A stretch of 64,000 nt of DNA. It comes from Glebionis coronaria (Eukaryota; Streptophyta; Magnoliopsida; Asterales; Asteraceae). The notes beneath the pieces are model-generated. The model worked only from the letters and a program-made list of their open reading frames with translations. It did no database searches and was not told where the DNA came from. Positions 1-11,669 of this stretch are shown piece by piece; within the stretch, counting starts at the first letter, position 1; every line of letters begins with the position of its first letter. The stretch is taken from the NCBI GenBank assembly GCA_025667525.1, contig CM046882.1, positions 526,468,618 to 526,532,617 of the forward strand, in the 5' to 3' direction. The translations under genes and the position numbers were made by a program.

Positions 1-488
1 TAAGTTTTACACAAGTTATGATTCTTAAATTTTTATTTATTTAATGGTCCTTATAATTTAATCACATATAAAGTTAATAAAGACTAAAAACGTAATATGT
101 TATGAAAACAAGTATATACCGTTGAGTCCTTCTGATTGTAAGTTAAAAAAAATTAAGCACAAAATTTATTTATATAAAAAAGACTGGTTGTTAAAAAAAC
201 CAGTGTTTTTAAATGTCTAAAAACACTAGTTTTTTTGATATAAAACGGTGTCTTTAACATTAACACATAAAGAAAGGTTGTTACGTAAAAACCAGTGTCT
301 TGAAGTGTATAAAAGGAGTGGTTGCAGCCTACAAAACTAGTCTCTTTAGAATTCACCTTATAGAGACTGGTTTATTTAAGAAAATAAGTTTCTATTTATT
401 CCCTTCCCATCATTTTTAGGTCATAGACACTTTTTTTCACATAACCAGTCTCTTTAGGGGGGTCTCTAAGGGCTTTTTTGTAGTAGTG
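1..488 (-). mobile_element. CACTA (En/Spm) element end, right terminus only
   Basis: Read on the minus strand, 488-471 begins CACTACTACAAAAAAGCC, the expected CACTA terminus. Inside it lie repeated subterminal words of the type AGAGACTGGTT (around 340-370 and 440-460). The other end is not in the window, so length and TSD cannot be confirmed; the three bases after the terminus are GCT. The reading frames here are short and look like chance. A second copy ends at 51460. Confidence 0.75.
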
Positions 489-752
489 GCTATTCGTCTG
501 ATCCATTTATTCTAGCCAAACAAGCTACCCAAATATTCAATGTTGAGGACCCAAGCGATACGAGATGGAACATTGCCATGCATAGCGAACGGAGTATAGT
601 TGGTGTTGAGGAATGTCGTGGATGAGGACGAGTTTAGAAAGTTTCACGAGATACCTCCGATCTCTATTGATATTCAATCTATAGATGAAGTTCTAGATGA
701 TACCACTTACCTAAGATCCGATCACCAAGAAGGACACGAGGCCAAGGATTGA
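489..752 (+). pseudogene. CACTA transposase TNPD C-terminal relic (DUF4216-like), copy 1
   Basis: The reading frame starting right after the CACTA terminus gives GYSSDPFILAKQATQIF followed by NVEDPSDTRWNIAMHS and VGVEE. This resembles the C-terminal DUF4216 part of plant En/Spm TNP2/TNPD transposases, whose signature is DPF-LA-QA-QVFYV-DP--RW. A one-base difference near 612 shifts the frame, and stops follow. The homologous copy at 51461-51723 stays open to its TGA, which shows where the intact frame lay. The N-terminal part is missing because the CACTA end has inserted in front of it. Confidence 0.7.
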
Positions 753-1981
753 CAAACTTCGCACATCTCAGAGGTAACAAAACATCATTCGTAACATTAA
801 TTTATACACTTTATAAAATATTCAAAAGTTTAGTTTAATAAACATTGTTTTTGTTTACCTCGGCCGAAATAACATGGAAACTTCAATAACAATCCAAAAG
901 ACATATGAGACTTATTTAGTCATTTTGTACTAGATATTTATTTGTTCGGTTTGATGTGTAAAACAGTTGCTAATTTAACTTTATGTGATTTACACATATG
1001 AGACTCTATTTTGTATTAGATATTTAATTTGTTCGATTTCAAGTGTTGTAAAACCTTTGCTCATTTTTATAAATGCTAAGTGATTTACACATTTAAAACT
1101 TTATTATTTTGTATTAGATATTTAATTTGGTTGGATTCCAGGGGTTTATATGCCTAATAACCAATATTTTGAAACCTGGGTCAATCGGTTGACCCGGTTC
1201 CGGCCGAAAAAATGGGTTATAGTGACCCGGTTTCACATATTTGAAACCCGGCTCGGCCCACCAGGTTTGAGGTGATCCGGGTCAACCCGGCTCTCAAGAT
1301 CCGGCCGTGTTTTGATTTTTTCTAGTTTTTTTAAAAAGAATTTGTAAATTTGCCTATTTTGCGACAATATTTTATTTTTACATATTATATAATGGTTGTT
1401 AAACATATATATCTTTAATATACGAGAACCATTTTCGCTTTTACATACAATTTTTGTTAGTTATTAAAAATATACGTATATATTTTTTTAGAAAATCGGG
1501 TTAACTCGTGTTGACCCGGGGCGATCCGGAACCGATTCTAAAAAACATTTTCCTTTGCAAAAAAAACATTTTCGTAAATCTAAATAAATCGAGTATTGAT
1601 AAATAACCCGATGTATTTAACTCGAAACATTTATAATAATTTTAGCGGGAAAACACATTTCCATTTGCCGTTTAACTAAATTTTTTAGAAAAAAACATTT
1701 TCATAAATATGAATAAGTCGGGTATCGATAAATAACCCGATGTATTTAACTCGAAAAATCTAGAATAATTTTAGCAGGCAACACATTTCCATTTGCCGTT
1801 TCATCAAATTTTTCACACAAAACCCAATGCCTAAAATCACACAATACACCAGCCCCTCATCACTCACCAAACAAACCCTAAGGTTCTAATCTAGATCTAT
1901 TTACCCAAAATATCTTATCTCTGTAAATCAAAACCTTAATATCAAAATGGTGCTAAATCCAATAAACAACAATCTTAACAA
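753..1981. other. A+T-rich spacer with a GACCCGG-rich repeat
   Basis: No gene is visible. 1170-1320 and 1495-1545 contain many GACCCGG / GGGTCAACC words in direct and inverted orientation, so this part could fold. 1560-1800 carries two imperfect direct repeats containing AAATAACCCGATGTATTTAA. 1800-1930 looks like a transcribed leader with AAACCCTAAGG. The same order recurs at 51.7-52.95 kb. Confidence 0.5.
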
Positions 1982-2134
1982 GTGAATAATACCATCCAAG
2001 ATGATGAAGAAGAAGACCTTCTTAACATCCCAGATGATGAAGAAGACCTTCTTGATGAAGAAGACCTTCTTGATGAAGAAGACATTGTTGATGAAGAAGA
2101 AGATGGTCTTAATATCCCAAATGACGTTACTCAG
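1982..2134 (+). pseudogene. Acidic exon-like ORF, copy 1 (broken upstream)
   Basis: From GTG 1982 to CAG 2134, before a possible GT donor, the frame reads about 51 residues rich in Asp/Glu. It contains repeats of EEDLL and ends NIPNDVTQ. A TAA lies two codons upstream in the same frame, so no Met start is available. The lysine-rich overlapping frame (MMKKK...) is a frame shadow of GATGAAGAAG repeats. Related copies lie at 52955-53094 (frameshifted) and 55472-55672 (open). The number of EEDLL units differs between copies. No function recognised. Confidence 0.4.
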
Positions 2135-2219
2135 GTTGCTATTCATTCGTTATAACTTGCTTCATATATCAATTGTCTTATTTTCAAAAATTTAATTTAT
2201 TGCTTAGCTATTAGGATAT

Positions 2220-2870
2220 TAACAAGATGGTGTTAATATCCTTTTTTTAACTGCATTTCATTCATAGATTTCAAAAATTTAATTTATTTCTTAGCTATTA
2301 GGATTTTTTTTGAGTAATGGGTCTTGTTAAATACCTTTTGGGATTGCTTATCTTTAAGTAGAGGGGTGTTTGTTTCGGCTTATGCATTATTTGCGTTTTC
2401 GCTAATGTTTCATAACCTGACTTTTTTTTTGGCTTATTATCAAACTTTATAAGTTTATTTTGACATAATTGATAACGATTGGTCAAAAATTACTCGCAAA
2501 TTGAACCACTAACTCCTATGTAACAGTTTGCTGCTATTCTTTTTCCTTTCTAACTTGGGAATGTTTGTTTTTGTTTATATAGCATGCTTATTACATATTT
2601 GGTTTCTGCTTATTGTTCATAACCCACTTTTTGGGGCTTCTTTTGAAACTTTTTGGCTTATATAAGTTCATTTACTTTTCTAAGACATTGTGCAAGGCTA
2701 CCCCATGAGCCTAGGAAGTCCCCCCATACCAGCAAAGGGAGACATACATGTCACATCCAAACATGCGTCTTTACCTTAGAACCAATTAAATAGTTGAAGG
2801 TCTGCATATCGTAATTCCTTCTCGTCTTTCGAGAGGAACCCATTAATATTATTAAAATAATTATTATTAT
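2220..2870. repeat. MITE-like or SINE-like interspersed sequence
   Basis: 2360-2680 has the phrases GTGTTTGTTTCGGCTTAT and GGCTTATATAAG typical of short plant inverted-repeat elements; similar phrases recur near 46750-47030, 53320-53640 and 55880-56200. 2690-2830 (GGCTACCCCATGAGCC ... TTTCGAGAGGAACCC) is a compact, higher-GC unit that could be the tail of a SINE in reverse orientation, but no A/B boxes are convincing. The following 200 bases are A/T simple sequence. Confidence 0.3.
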
Positions 2871-3203
2871 TTAAGTATTTATGTAAATATTACTATTAAT
2901 ATAATTAAAAATAAAAATAGTAACAATAATAATATTATACAAAAAGAAATAATTTTAAAATATATAAAAATTAAAATAATAAGAAAAATAGTAAAATAAT
3001 AATAATAAATATTTAAATATTTATTATTTTAAAAATAATAATAAAACAATAATAATAATTTTTTTAACATTTATAGAATAATATTATAACTAATAACATT
3101 ACTAACAGTAATAGTAATAATTATAATGAATAATAAGGTACAAACTTTAAATTACAACGTAATTCATAACTTTACATAAACTTTCTTATGTAATCTAAAG
3201 TTC

Positions 3204-3437
3204 ATCCTTTACGCTGTGTTTTCGAGATATTTCATTAAAGAAAAAAAATGAAAGTAAAGTGAATAAAAAGTTATGTTCTCTAGTCTTTCATTGGAGAAAA
3301 GAAAATGAAATTGAAGTAAAATCAAGTATTATTTGATTGAATTTGAAAGTAAATTGTTTCACCCCAATATTGGATAAAAGGCTTTACTTCCATATCCTTT
3401 CAGTTTTTTAATGAAATATCTCGAGAACAAAGTGTTA
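3204..3437. repeat. Foldback (inverted repeat) element
   Basis: TTTTCGAGATATTTCATTAA near 3221 is matched in inverse by TTAATGAAATATCTCGAGAA near 3417. The flanking GTAAAG/CTTTAC words also pair, giving a hairpin of about 230 bp. Copies at about 54.2-54.4 kb and 56.75-56.97 kb keep the same arrangement. Confidence 0.5.
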
Positions 3438-3444
3438 ATGTAAT

Positions 3445-4065
3445 TGTAATGTGTGACTTACAATTACAATGACCACTGGTGACGTATAGTCCCTAGTCGG
3501 GTCATGAGCCCTACCCACGAGTAACACCCGTATTCATTTCATTACGTATGGGTTATAGATAGTGTCTTAGGCCCACGAGGCCCAATATGTGATAATCACA
3601 CATGGTTTCACGAAGATCGCACTCTGACCGTACGCGGTCGGTGTCAAATAGAATCATAGTCTAATTCGGAGCATGATTCATCTAAGTAAAGAGGATATAC
3701 ACTCTCTCCATTTAATTTAAATGATAAGGAACACGATGTATATGGAAATTATCCCTTACTTAGATCGCACGATTCAGTTAGCCCAACCAGGGTTTCACCG
3801 ATTATAAAAGGAACACCCTAGGTTCCACAAGGTACGATTCACTTGCAATCATAATACCCTAACTATCAACTAAATCAATTACTTACTCTCGCGCTGGAGT
3901 CTAATCTAAGAGAGACTATCTCCCAGCATGCCTAACAGTGTCTTTTCTTTAGTGTGCAGGGTCTTCATCACAAGTTCACTTGGTGCAAGATCCGGAGTTC
4001 CGATACCCGAATTACACCTAATTCGGGTCAGACGTGCAATGGTCTATCCAACTTTCGTATCAACA
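3445..4065 (+). repeat. Possible solo LTR or LTR-like segment
   Basis: The segment begins TGTAATGTG and ends TATCAACA, and has a TATA-like box (TATAAAAGG, 3803-3811) followed by a leader-like stretch and the phrase TCGGGTCAGACGTGCA. This layout suits an LTR promoter region. No primer site, polypurine tract or matching second LTR is visible and no TSD could be confirmed. The three copies (here, about 54.4-55.03 kb, about 56.98-57.6 kb) come from segment duplication. Confidence 0.3.
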
Positions 4066-4911
4066 ACCACCAGACGATCTACATAATGTGGACCAAACAC
4101 ACTACGTAATGTAATTTGAATTCAATTACATCGAGTTACGACGAATTACAACAAACCAAACAAACAGCTCCTTACTTTTTTATTATCGATACCATCAATT
4201 TATGTTAACTTTTTTTCTTCCAAATTGAATCCAACGTCTATATGTTGTGACATTGTTAGTCTATTTAGCTAAAGACCGTTTGCAAAATTAATCTTTTATA
4301 TTAACGGGCATTTTTAATTAACTAGAAACAAAACAAAAAAATACTTTTAATTCAATTTTTAATTTATTTCGCAATTTCAAACATCTTTATTCTTTTCTAA
4401 ATATTTAAGTTTTTTCATACGGTTTAAGTTTTTAAAAAAAAATAAGTTTTTTTGAAAAATGTAAAGTTTTACTAAAAAAATAGTTAAGTGCCATTTAATT
4501 TTTTATTTCTATAAGTTAAAGAAAGAAAAAAGCATTCATAAAAAAGGTTATTTTAAAGTTTTCGTAAGAAAAATAATTTTTGATTTTAAGTTTTTTCAAT
4601 TTATAATGTACGAAAAAATTAATATTAAAAAAATATGAAATAAAACAAAAAATAAATTATAAGTAACAATAATCTTTAAATTTTTCAATTTAAAATGTAT
4701 GAAAAAATCATTATTTTTTTAAAAAGTACGAAATAAAAGAAAGATTAAATTGAATGTAAAAATAATTTTTGATTTTAAATATTTTCAGTTTTAAAATGTG
4801 ACCAAAAAATTATTATTTTTGCAAGAAAACATAACCCTAACGAACAAAAAAAAAGAAATCAGAACAACGCGGTCGGCAAAGCTAAGAACCGACATTAAGA
4901 AGTATATTTGG

Positions 4912-4920
4912 TTATATATA
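4912..4920 (+). promoter_or_regulatory. TATA box of acidic gene, copy 1
   Basis: TTATATATA lies about 120 bases before ATG 5037. The stretch from here to the ATG, including an AAACCCTAAAACCAAC leader, is nearly identical to 58532-58655. This suggests the core promoter was duplicated with the gene. Confidence 0.55.
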
Positions 4921-5036
4921 GTCGAAGATTAACATACCTAATCTTCATAACAATCACAACAAAGCTGCAAATTTAAGCAACAAATCCAAAACCCTAAAAC
5001 CAACAAAAAAAAATCATATTCTGATTGTGAGTTTTA

Positions 5037-5305
5037 ATGGCGGTCTTGAAGAGAAGAAGATTAACAGTCCAAAACCCTAAACCACAATCAGTGATGATGA
5101 AGATGATGTCGAGTCTCCTCCAATCAGTGATGATGAAGATGAAGTCGAGTCTCCGATTAGCCAAGATGATGAATTGCTTAATGCTATAGATGCTCTTTGG
5201 GAGTATCATGAGCAGCAGCTAGCTGAAAAGCAAGTTAGCAGCCGAGAAGACGAACATGAAGAGGCTATGTTAGATTTATTAGAAATTGAAGAAGATGATA
5301 GATAG
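5037..5305 (+). pseudogene. Acidic repeat protein gene, copy 1, frameshifted and internally deleted
   Basis: ATG 5037 begins MAVLKRRRLTVQNPKPQ, identical to the start of the gene at 58656. The next bases join directly to the last repeat unit: the Q-rich linker, the YPWLRL region and most of the 49-residue repeats are missing. The join is out of frame, so the Met frame turns into a Met/Lys-rich reading and stops at TAG 5187-5189. The original acidic frame (ISDDED, VESPPIS, ALWEYHEQQLAEKQ) continues to TAG 5303-5305 and ends AMLDLLEIEEDDR. That tail is absent from the right-hand copy and is probably the ancestral C-terminus. No known family is recognised. Confidence 0.65.
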
Positions 5306-6983
5306 GAAAAGGGAATATTACTAGCACGGATACAACGACACAGACAACAAGCGTAGCCACAGCGAAAGATGAATAATTTTTTTGACGAAACTTGGCACAA
5401 TGAATAATGTATTTCATCAGAATGTATAGAACTTAGCATTGTTGTTCTTTATCGTATGATTTGTAATAATTTTTTAGTCTCCCATTTGTATGCATCTTAT
5501 TCGATTTATAATGAGTTTATAGTATTCAAATTCCTTTATCTTATATGCAATGATGTTATAGCAAAGCAGATTTTATAAGAGAGTAACTAACAGGGGGGAA
5601 TGCAGAAACAAAAAAGTATAAACATTTATGTCACAGGAGCAATATGTAATCATATCATTAACAAAAACTAAAAAAGGTTACACGGGTGCTCAATAGTCTA
5701 AATAGATTTACCCATAAAAGGCTGTCATCGCCAAGAAGAAGCAACTAAAGAAAGTTCCAAGAAAGATTCGGGTGTGAGTCGAGATTATGATCCAAACTGA
5801 CATAAAAAACAAGATGTTGGACCTTGAGCCTAAAAATCTTTATGTCAACTAGATTGTGGCCTTAGACCCACAATTCCATAATCAGTAATAAAATGATCAC
5901 CCTGCGATTTGCCCAGTTCCATTAGTATTTAATAGTTACCCTTGCAACTTTTGACCTGTTTTAAACTTGTTTTTCTTTTTACTGGTTTGACCCATAAAAG
6001 ATACTGCAATACACTAGATATTGATACACAAAAGATAAACAGGAAGGCTAAAAGAAGAGTTAATTGTTAAAAGTATGTATGACTCGAGTTTTGAGATATG
6101 TTTAACAAACTTTTCTGAGCAAAATTCTTTTCTCAGAGCATCCTCCAATTCCAGGAATATCGATGAAAGTAACACTGCAAAGAAATGACACACATAAGAT
6201 TCAGTTACAAATTTTATCAACCAAAACCATCTGATACAAAATTTACACAATTTTCACTCTTATAGTCTTTATTATGATTTTATTCCAATTTCATTTTAAT
6301 CACAACTTCAATTTTGAAAAATCATACTCTTGCTCTTTAACACTTGGACATTATTGAACTGCACATTTGTAAAAACCCAATCACGTACAAGTTGATGATA
6401 CTCTGCTTATTCACTTATAGATTACGTAAATATGCACATACTTGTTGATCTTACATATTCTTAGCAAAAAGATGATGTATATGAATAGAATCACTAAGTA
6501 TCCACATGATGATACAATCGAATGATGCAACAAAACATCCCATATTACGACATGATAACAAACACGAAACTGCTACATGCAACATTGAAATTCAAAACAA
6601 TTGCTATTGACGACACTACATGAACCAGCAACTAAAACTAAGATTTCAAGACAACTTGAATTCTTAAACACTATTCTTGATCTTGAGAGCTAATTTGATG
6701 CTTAAACCTTGATATAACTGTACTAGAAAGTTGAAAGTTGTGCACTTGGAACACTTTTTGAAACTTGTTGCTGTTATTTTAGAAGTGCCAACTTCGACCC
6801 ATAAATATGAGACCGTAAGTGAACGAGTACGTTGATTTACCCCCATGGATAGTCGTTCAAGATTTTTAAAAAACGCCGATAAATATAAGACCGATTTCTT
6901 ACAGAGGTAAGTCGCCGTTAAAAGAAAAAAACAAAAAAAAAATATTCATGTTATAGAATTCAATCTACACACAAAAACAATTT
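5306..6983. other. Unassigned, A+T-rich region
   Basis: The first 250 bases look like 3' untranslated sequence of the acidic gene. Short open frames on the minus strand (6846-6664 and 6250-6014) show no motif I recognise. No terminal repeats, microsatellites or RNA genes are seen. The part just left of 6984 may be the 3' flank of the U-box pseudogene. Confidence 0.4.
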
Positions 6984-8246
6984 TCACTTTGTTAGGAGAT
7001 AAAGAGGCATATAAGGAGAATTATTCCATACTTTAGAGTGCAATTTCAAAATTTCCCTAGCTTTCTTCTTCAAGTGAGGAGCATAGTCCACTTGAAGCAC
7101 CAGACACAGTTTTGAAACGGCCCCAATTCTCATCATCTCACCTACAACTTCGAAGTCAGTAGAGTTTCCCTGGCGACATGTCGCCAGGGAAACTCTGACA
7201 CAACGTTGACTTGTCAACGCGAGGCATTGACTTGTCAACGTAACCAATAGTTTCCCTGGCGATATGTCGCCAGGGAAAAGTGAGGATTAAGCAGCAAATT
7301 TAGTTAAGTTTGTTAATCACCCAAAGTTTCCCTGGCGACATATGTCGACAAGGAAACTTTCCCGCACCAAATCCAGCGTGACACTAGTTTTTGAACCCAA
7401 GGGCTGCGGGGCCCACTAAGTCGCCAGGGAAAATCGAAAATGTCGCCAGGGATAGTTTCCCGCACCAGCTTTCTTTGGCGATTTTTCCCTGGCGACATGT
7501 CGCCAGGGATTCAGTTTCCCTGGCGACATGTCGCCAGGGAAACCTGGAAAATTAGCCGGGGAAGGCTTGCATTTTTGTAGTGCTCATCTGTAGCTGAAAA
7601 CCTTCCGATCAAGGATAGAATGTGAACAGCCCAATCAACGAACCATGGTGAAACCCTAAACATTCTCTTAGACACCATTGCAATCCCCCCCCTGCATGAC
7701 TTATAAATTGTGATCTCCCATCAGCGCATGAGAACAACTGAGCCAAGAGACTAAATACTAACTCAGACACATTCTTTTCGAGCCCATTCATCTATAGCTC
7801 GACTAGTTCAAAAACCGCACCAGTTTCTACTATTTTCATACGATTTCTTCCCCATGGACAAACGTCGATTAAGTTGTAGGGTTGCTTTCAGTTCTTGTGT
7901 TGATGTTCTTTTTCTCAACATGTTGACCGTTTGTTTAAAGAACTCAAACTTTAATCTCTATAAAACACTTGTCGCAGAAACTTCTGTAACCTTACTGAGC
8001 ACCAAAATGGCTAGGGTCTGGACTTCACTAATTTTGTCAACTTTTATGAGAATGTTATCCGATCCTAAAACCAATAATAAAGAATCAATGAACTCATGAT
8101 CGTCTTTTTATCTAGCTATATTTTTCTTCTCCGGAACGGTGAGCCATATAAGGTAGAGAATCCTGAGTGCCAGACCGAGGCCAGCAGGATTCCTAGTGCA
8201 ATTTTCCTTAGATAAATTTGTTATCAAAGAAATCATCACACCCGTA
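6984..8246 (-). pseudogene. U-box E3 ubiquitin ligase (PUB22/23-like), C-terminal ARM region, broken
   Basis: Read leftwards from 8246, the minus strand gives ARM-repeat text typical of plant PUB22/23-type ligases: ALRILYLIW, FIDSLLLVL, LSKVTEVSATSVL, ATLQL, LIDVCPWGRNRMKIVETGA, VFELVEL, KNVSELVFSLLAQL, then IGAVSKLCLVLQVD, KKKAREILKLHSKVWNNSPY and a TGA at 6986-6984. Intact members ubiquitinate targets in stress and immune signalling. This copy has in-frame stops (for example after KKNIAR, after TSVL and after VELVEL positions) and at least two frameshifts. A 443-bp CACTA element (7140-7582) is inserted near the end. The N-terminal half continues at 38466-38716 beyond the large CACTA; the start of the U-box is missing altogether. 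It cannot make a functional ligase. Confidence 0.85.
7140..7582 (+). mobile_element. Small non-autonomous CACTA element (A)
   Basis: The right end reads TTTTTGTAGTG (inverse of CACTACAAAAA) at 7572-7582. The same three bases, CTC, lie at 7137-7139 and 7583-7585 as TSD. The left terminus, ACCTACAAC, looks like a mutated CACTACAAC. The interior consists only of subterminal palindromes with core CTGGCGACATGTCGCCAG (7165, 7250, 7325, 7486 and 7516) and TTGACTTGTCAACG words. It closely matches the right end of the large CACTA, so it is probably a deletion derivative of that family. It interrupts the U-box pseudogene. Confidence 0.8.
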
Positions 8247-8278
8247 CACTACAAGAAAACTGAGAATAGGTGACCCGG

Positions 8279-8718
8279 AGTTTCTCTGGCGACAAAATGT
8301 CGCCAGGGATAACTCCTTTTCCCTGGCGACAACGCTGACATGGCAATAAAGCTGATTTCTTTTTGGTCAAAGTTTGACTAGGGTATCCTTGGCGACATGT
8401 CGCCAGGGATAATTCGTCCAAAATCAGATACCAAATGAAAGAGCGTGAAATTTTCCCTCCAACTTATCCCTGGCGACATGTCGTCAGGGAAACATTGTCC
8501 AAAATTATCCCCGGCGACATGTCTCTAGGGAAACTTCGTCCATTGTATTTAACAATAATTATTTTTTGATAATAACCTGCCAAATTTATCCCTGGCGACA
8601 TGTCGCAAGGGAAACTTTGTCATACATAATTAGCTTCAAAGTTAAGCTGAAAATGTGTGGCGGACTTTTACCCGCCAAATCTCAAAAGTTTCCCTGGCGA
8701 CATGTCGCCAGGGAAACT
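8279..8718. repeat. Left subterminal palindrome array of CACTA B
   Basis: Six copies of a palindrome with core CTGGCGACATGTCGCCAG, extended by TCC/GGGA on both sides, lie near 8281, 8388, 8464, 8508, 8589 and 8690; several have one or two changes. In the En/Spm family, subterminal repeats like these are where the TNPA-type protein binds. Binding here is inferred. Confidence 0.8.
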
Positions 8719-8762
8719 CCCTGTCATATATATAATTAGTTTTTACTTGTTATGAAATTTTT

Positions 8763-9076
8763 TTAATTATTCCATATAATTATTATTTTAACTATCGATC
8801 CGATGCTATTTTATTTTTGCGGCGTTTATATAATAAAAATGAGACATTTATAAAACAAATATTTATTTATTCCAAATAATTATTATTATAACTATCGATC
8901 CGATATTATTTTATTTTTGCGACGTTTATATAATAAAAATGAGACATTTATAAAACAAGTATTTATTTATTCCAAATAATTATTATTTTAACTATCGATC
9001 CGATGTTATTTTATTTTTGCGACGTTTATATAATAAAAATGAGACATTTATAAAACAAATATTTATTTATTCCAAA
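8763..9076. repeat. 100-bp tandem repeat, three copies
   Basis: The word ACTATCGATCCGAT recurs at 8791, 8891 and 8991, an exact 100-base period. Each unit ends in ATGAGACATTTATAAAACAA. Units differ by only a few bases. It lies between the left palindromes and the GRF gene. Confidence 0.9.
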
Positions 9077-9258
9077 TATTACATAAAACCTTTTGTAATA
9101 TCACATGGGAGACTTACAGACAAACACTCCTAAAAATAATTTTATTCGTCATAGACGCATAAACACGCACTTAATTAAACATGGATATTACAACGATATT
9201 TGACTCGTAAACACGGAAAAAACACATCACAAACTAGTTCAAACTAAGGTTCCCTATG

Positions 9259-9689
9259 TCATCGTAAAGGTCGTGAAGTAGTGCATCTGAATCCATTATC
9301 GCAATTTTTGTACAACTCTACTATACTCTCAAGTACCTTTATCATTCCATTTAAGCGCACACAGTTTGCACACGTTGAAGAGCTTGGAGAAGAAATTGGA
9401 GTTCTTGAAGGTCTCGAAGAAGAGCTTGGAGGAGAAAAGCTCGTTGAAGGTCTTGAAGAAGAGCTTAGAGGAGAAAAGCTCATTGAACCTCCAAGAGAAT
9501 TGACAAGTAGTCTGACTCGTTCGTCTTTCCATAAAAAAATCCGCATCCATATGAAACTGAAGGTTCCACCTTTGAACGTGGACAAGCATAGTACTGTCTA
9601 CCAAATGTATCATCTTGCCACGATTGTCGAAGAACTACATCTCCACGTCCACACGTACACGGAAAAGCTTCATGATTCAACATCTTCAA
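9259..9689 (-). pseudogene. GRF zinc-finger protein of the CACTA element, one-base frameshift
   Basis: Starting at Met 9689, the minus frame reads CTCGRG, then TFGRQYYACPR and YGCGFF, the C-x-C-G ... GR-x-Y-x-C ... CGFF pattern of the GRF zinc finger, which binds nucleic acid in other proteins. The frame then drifts. At about 9539-9545 a run of seven T on the minus strand would need eight to read CGFFLWKDER and continue into the open frame ending at 9259. That downstream frame holds two copies of FSP-SSSSRPS, a CANC motif and a leucine-rich helix (MIKVLESIVELY). A short intron cannot be excluded. The plus-strand ORF over the same bases is a shadow of this acidic/serine-rich region. Such GRF proteins often accompany plant mobile DNA. 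Confidence 0.65.
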
Positions 9690-9852
9690 AATAACAATGT
9701 GTTTGTGATGATAAGTGTGTATGATCTGCTGGTGGTTGTGATGATAAGGAGTGTGTGTGGTTCTCCTTTTATGCTAAAAAAGTGAGGGAAATTGTTAACA
9801 TTTTCCCTCCAATATTTTCCCGCCAATGTTTTCCCGCCAATGTTTTTCCGCC

Positions 9853-11669
9853 AATGGATGAGTCGGTATGCATTTGTTAAACGTTAGATGTTCAATGGAT
9901 GAGTCGGTTGTGTTGGTTACACGTTAGATGTTCAATGGATGAGTAGACATGTCTTGGTTACACGCTAGATGTTCAATAGATGAGTCGGCATGTCTTGGCT
10001 ACACGTTAGATGTTCAATGGATGAGTCGGTATATGTTGGTTACACGTTAGATGTTCAATGGATGAGTAGACATGTCTTGGTTACACGCTAGATGTTCAAT
10101 GGATGAGTCGGCATGTCTTGGTTACACGTTAGATGTTCAATGGATGAGTCGGTATGCATTTGTTAAACGTTAGATGTTCAATGGATGAGTCGGTATGTGT
10201 TGGTTACATGTTAGATGTTCAATAGATGAGTCGACATGTCTTGGTTACATGCTAGATGTTCAATGCATGAGTCAACATGTCTTGGTTACACGTTAGATGT
10301 TCAATGGATGAGTCGGTATGCATTTGTTAAACGTTAGATGTTCAATGGATGAGTCGGTATGTGTTGGTCACACGTTAGATGTTTAATGGATGAGTCGACA
10401 TGTCTTGGTTACACGTTAGGTGTTCAATGGATGAGTCGGTATGCATTTGTTAAACGTTAGATGTTCAATGGATGAGTCGGTATGTGGTGGTTACACGTTA
10501 GATGTTCAATGAATGAGTAGACATGTCTTGGTTACACGCTAGATGTTCAATGCATGAGCCGGCATGTCTTGGTTACACATTAGATGTTCAATGGATGACT
10601 CGACATGTCTTGGTTACACGTTAGATGTTCAATGGATGAGTCGGTATGTGTTGGTTACACGTTAGATGTTCAATAGATGAGTTGACATGTCTTGGTTACA
10701 CGCTAGATGTTCAATGCATGAGTCGGCATGTCTTGGTTACACGTTAGATGTTCAATCGATGAGTATACATGTCTTGGTTACACGCTATATGTTCAATGGA
10801 TGAGTCGGCATGTCTAGGTTACACGTTAGATGTTCAATGGATGAGTCGGTATGCATTTGTTAAATGTTAGATGTTCAATGGATGAGTCGGTATGTGTTGG
10901 TTACACATTAGATGTTCAATGGATGAGTCGACATGTCTTGGTTACACGCTAGATGTTCAATGCATGAGTCGGTATGTCTTGGTTACACGTTAGATGTTCA
11001 ATGGATGAGTCGGTATGCATTTGTTAAACGTTAGATGTTTAATGGATGAGTCGGTATGCGTTGGTTACACGTTAGATGTTTAATGGATGAGTCGGCATGT
11101 CTTGGTTACATGATAGATGTTCAATGGATGAGTCGGTATGCATTTGTTAAACGTTATATGTTCAATGGATGAGTCGGTATTTGTTGGTTAAACGTTAGAT
11201 GTTCAATGGATGAGTAGACATGTCTTGGTTACATGCTAGATGTTCAATGGATGAGTCGGCATGTCTAGGTTACACGTTAGATGTTCAATGGATGAGTCGG
11301 TATGTGTTGGTTACACGATAGATGTTCAATGGATGAGTCGACATGTCTTGGTTACACGTTAGATGTTCAATGGATGAGTCGGTATGCATTTGTTAAACGT
11401 TAGATGTTCAATGGATGAGTCGGTATGTGTTGGTTACACGTTAGATGTTCAATGTATGAGTAGACATGTCTTGGTTACACGCTAGATGTTCAATGGATGA
11501 GTCGGCATGTCTAGGTTACACGTTAGATGTTCAATGGATGAGTCGGCATGTCTTGGTTACACGTTAGATGTTCAATGGATGAGTCGGTATGCATTTGTTA
11601 AACGTTAGATGTTCAATGGATGAGTAGGTATCACGTTAGATGTTCAATGGATGAGTCGACATGTCTAGG
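9853..11669. repeat. 41-bp minisatellite, left block
   Basis: About 44 tandem units start GATGTTCAATGGATGAGTCG and end in one of a few alternative 21-base halves: GGTATGCATTTGTTAAACG, GGTATGTGTTGGTTACACG, GACATGTCTTGGTTACACG(C) or GGCATGTC-type. The variants tend to recur in the same order. The array is preceded by four copies of TTTTCCCGCCAATG (about 9802-9855), whose CCAATG joins the first unit. It was split by the LTR element inserted at 11670. Confidence 0.95.

Noticed and set aside
2001..2195. Met/Lys-rich protein MMKKKTFL
   Set aside because: It is the wrong frame of GATGAAGAAG repeats; the acidic frame is shared with the other copies.
6014..6250. Possible GTPase-like exon (FIDIPGIGG in one minus-strand frame)
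   Set aside because: The match is a few residues long and followed by stops; no further G-motif is near.
9853..11669. Possible CRISPR array (regular repeats)
   Set aside because: Units are continuous 41-bp tandem repeats with no unique spacers, in a plant genome, and no cas genes are near.
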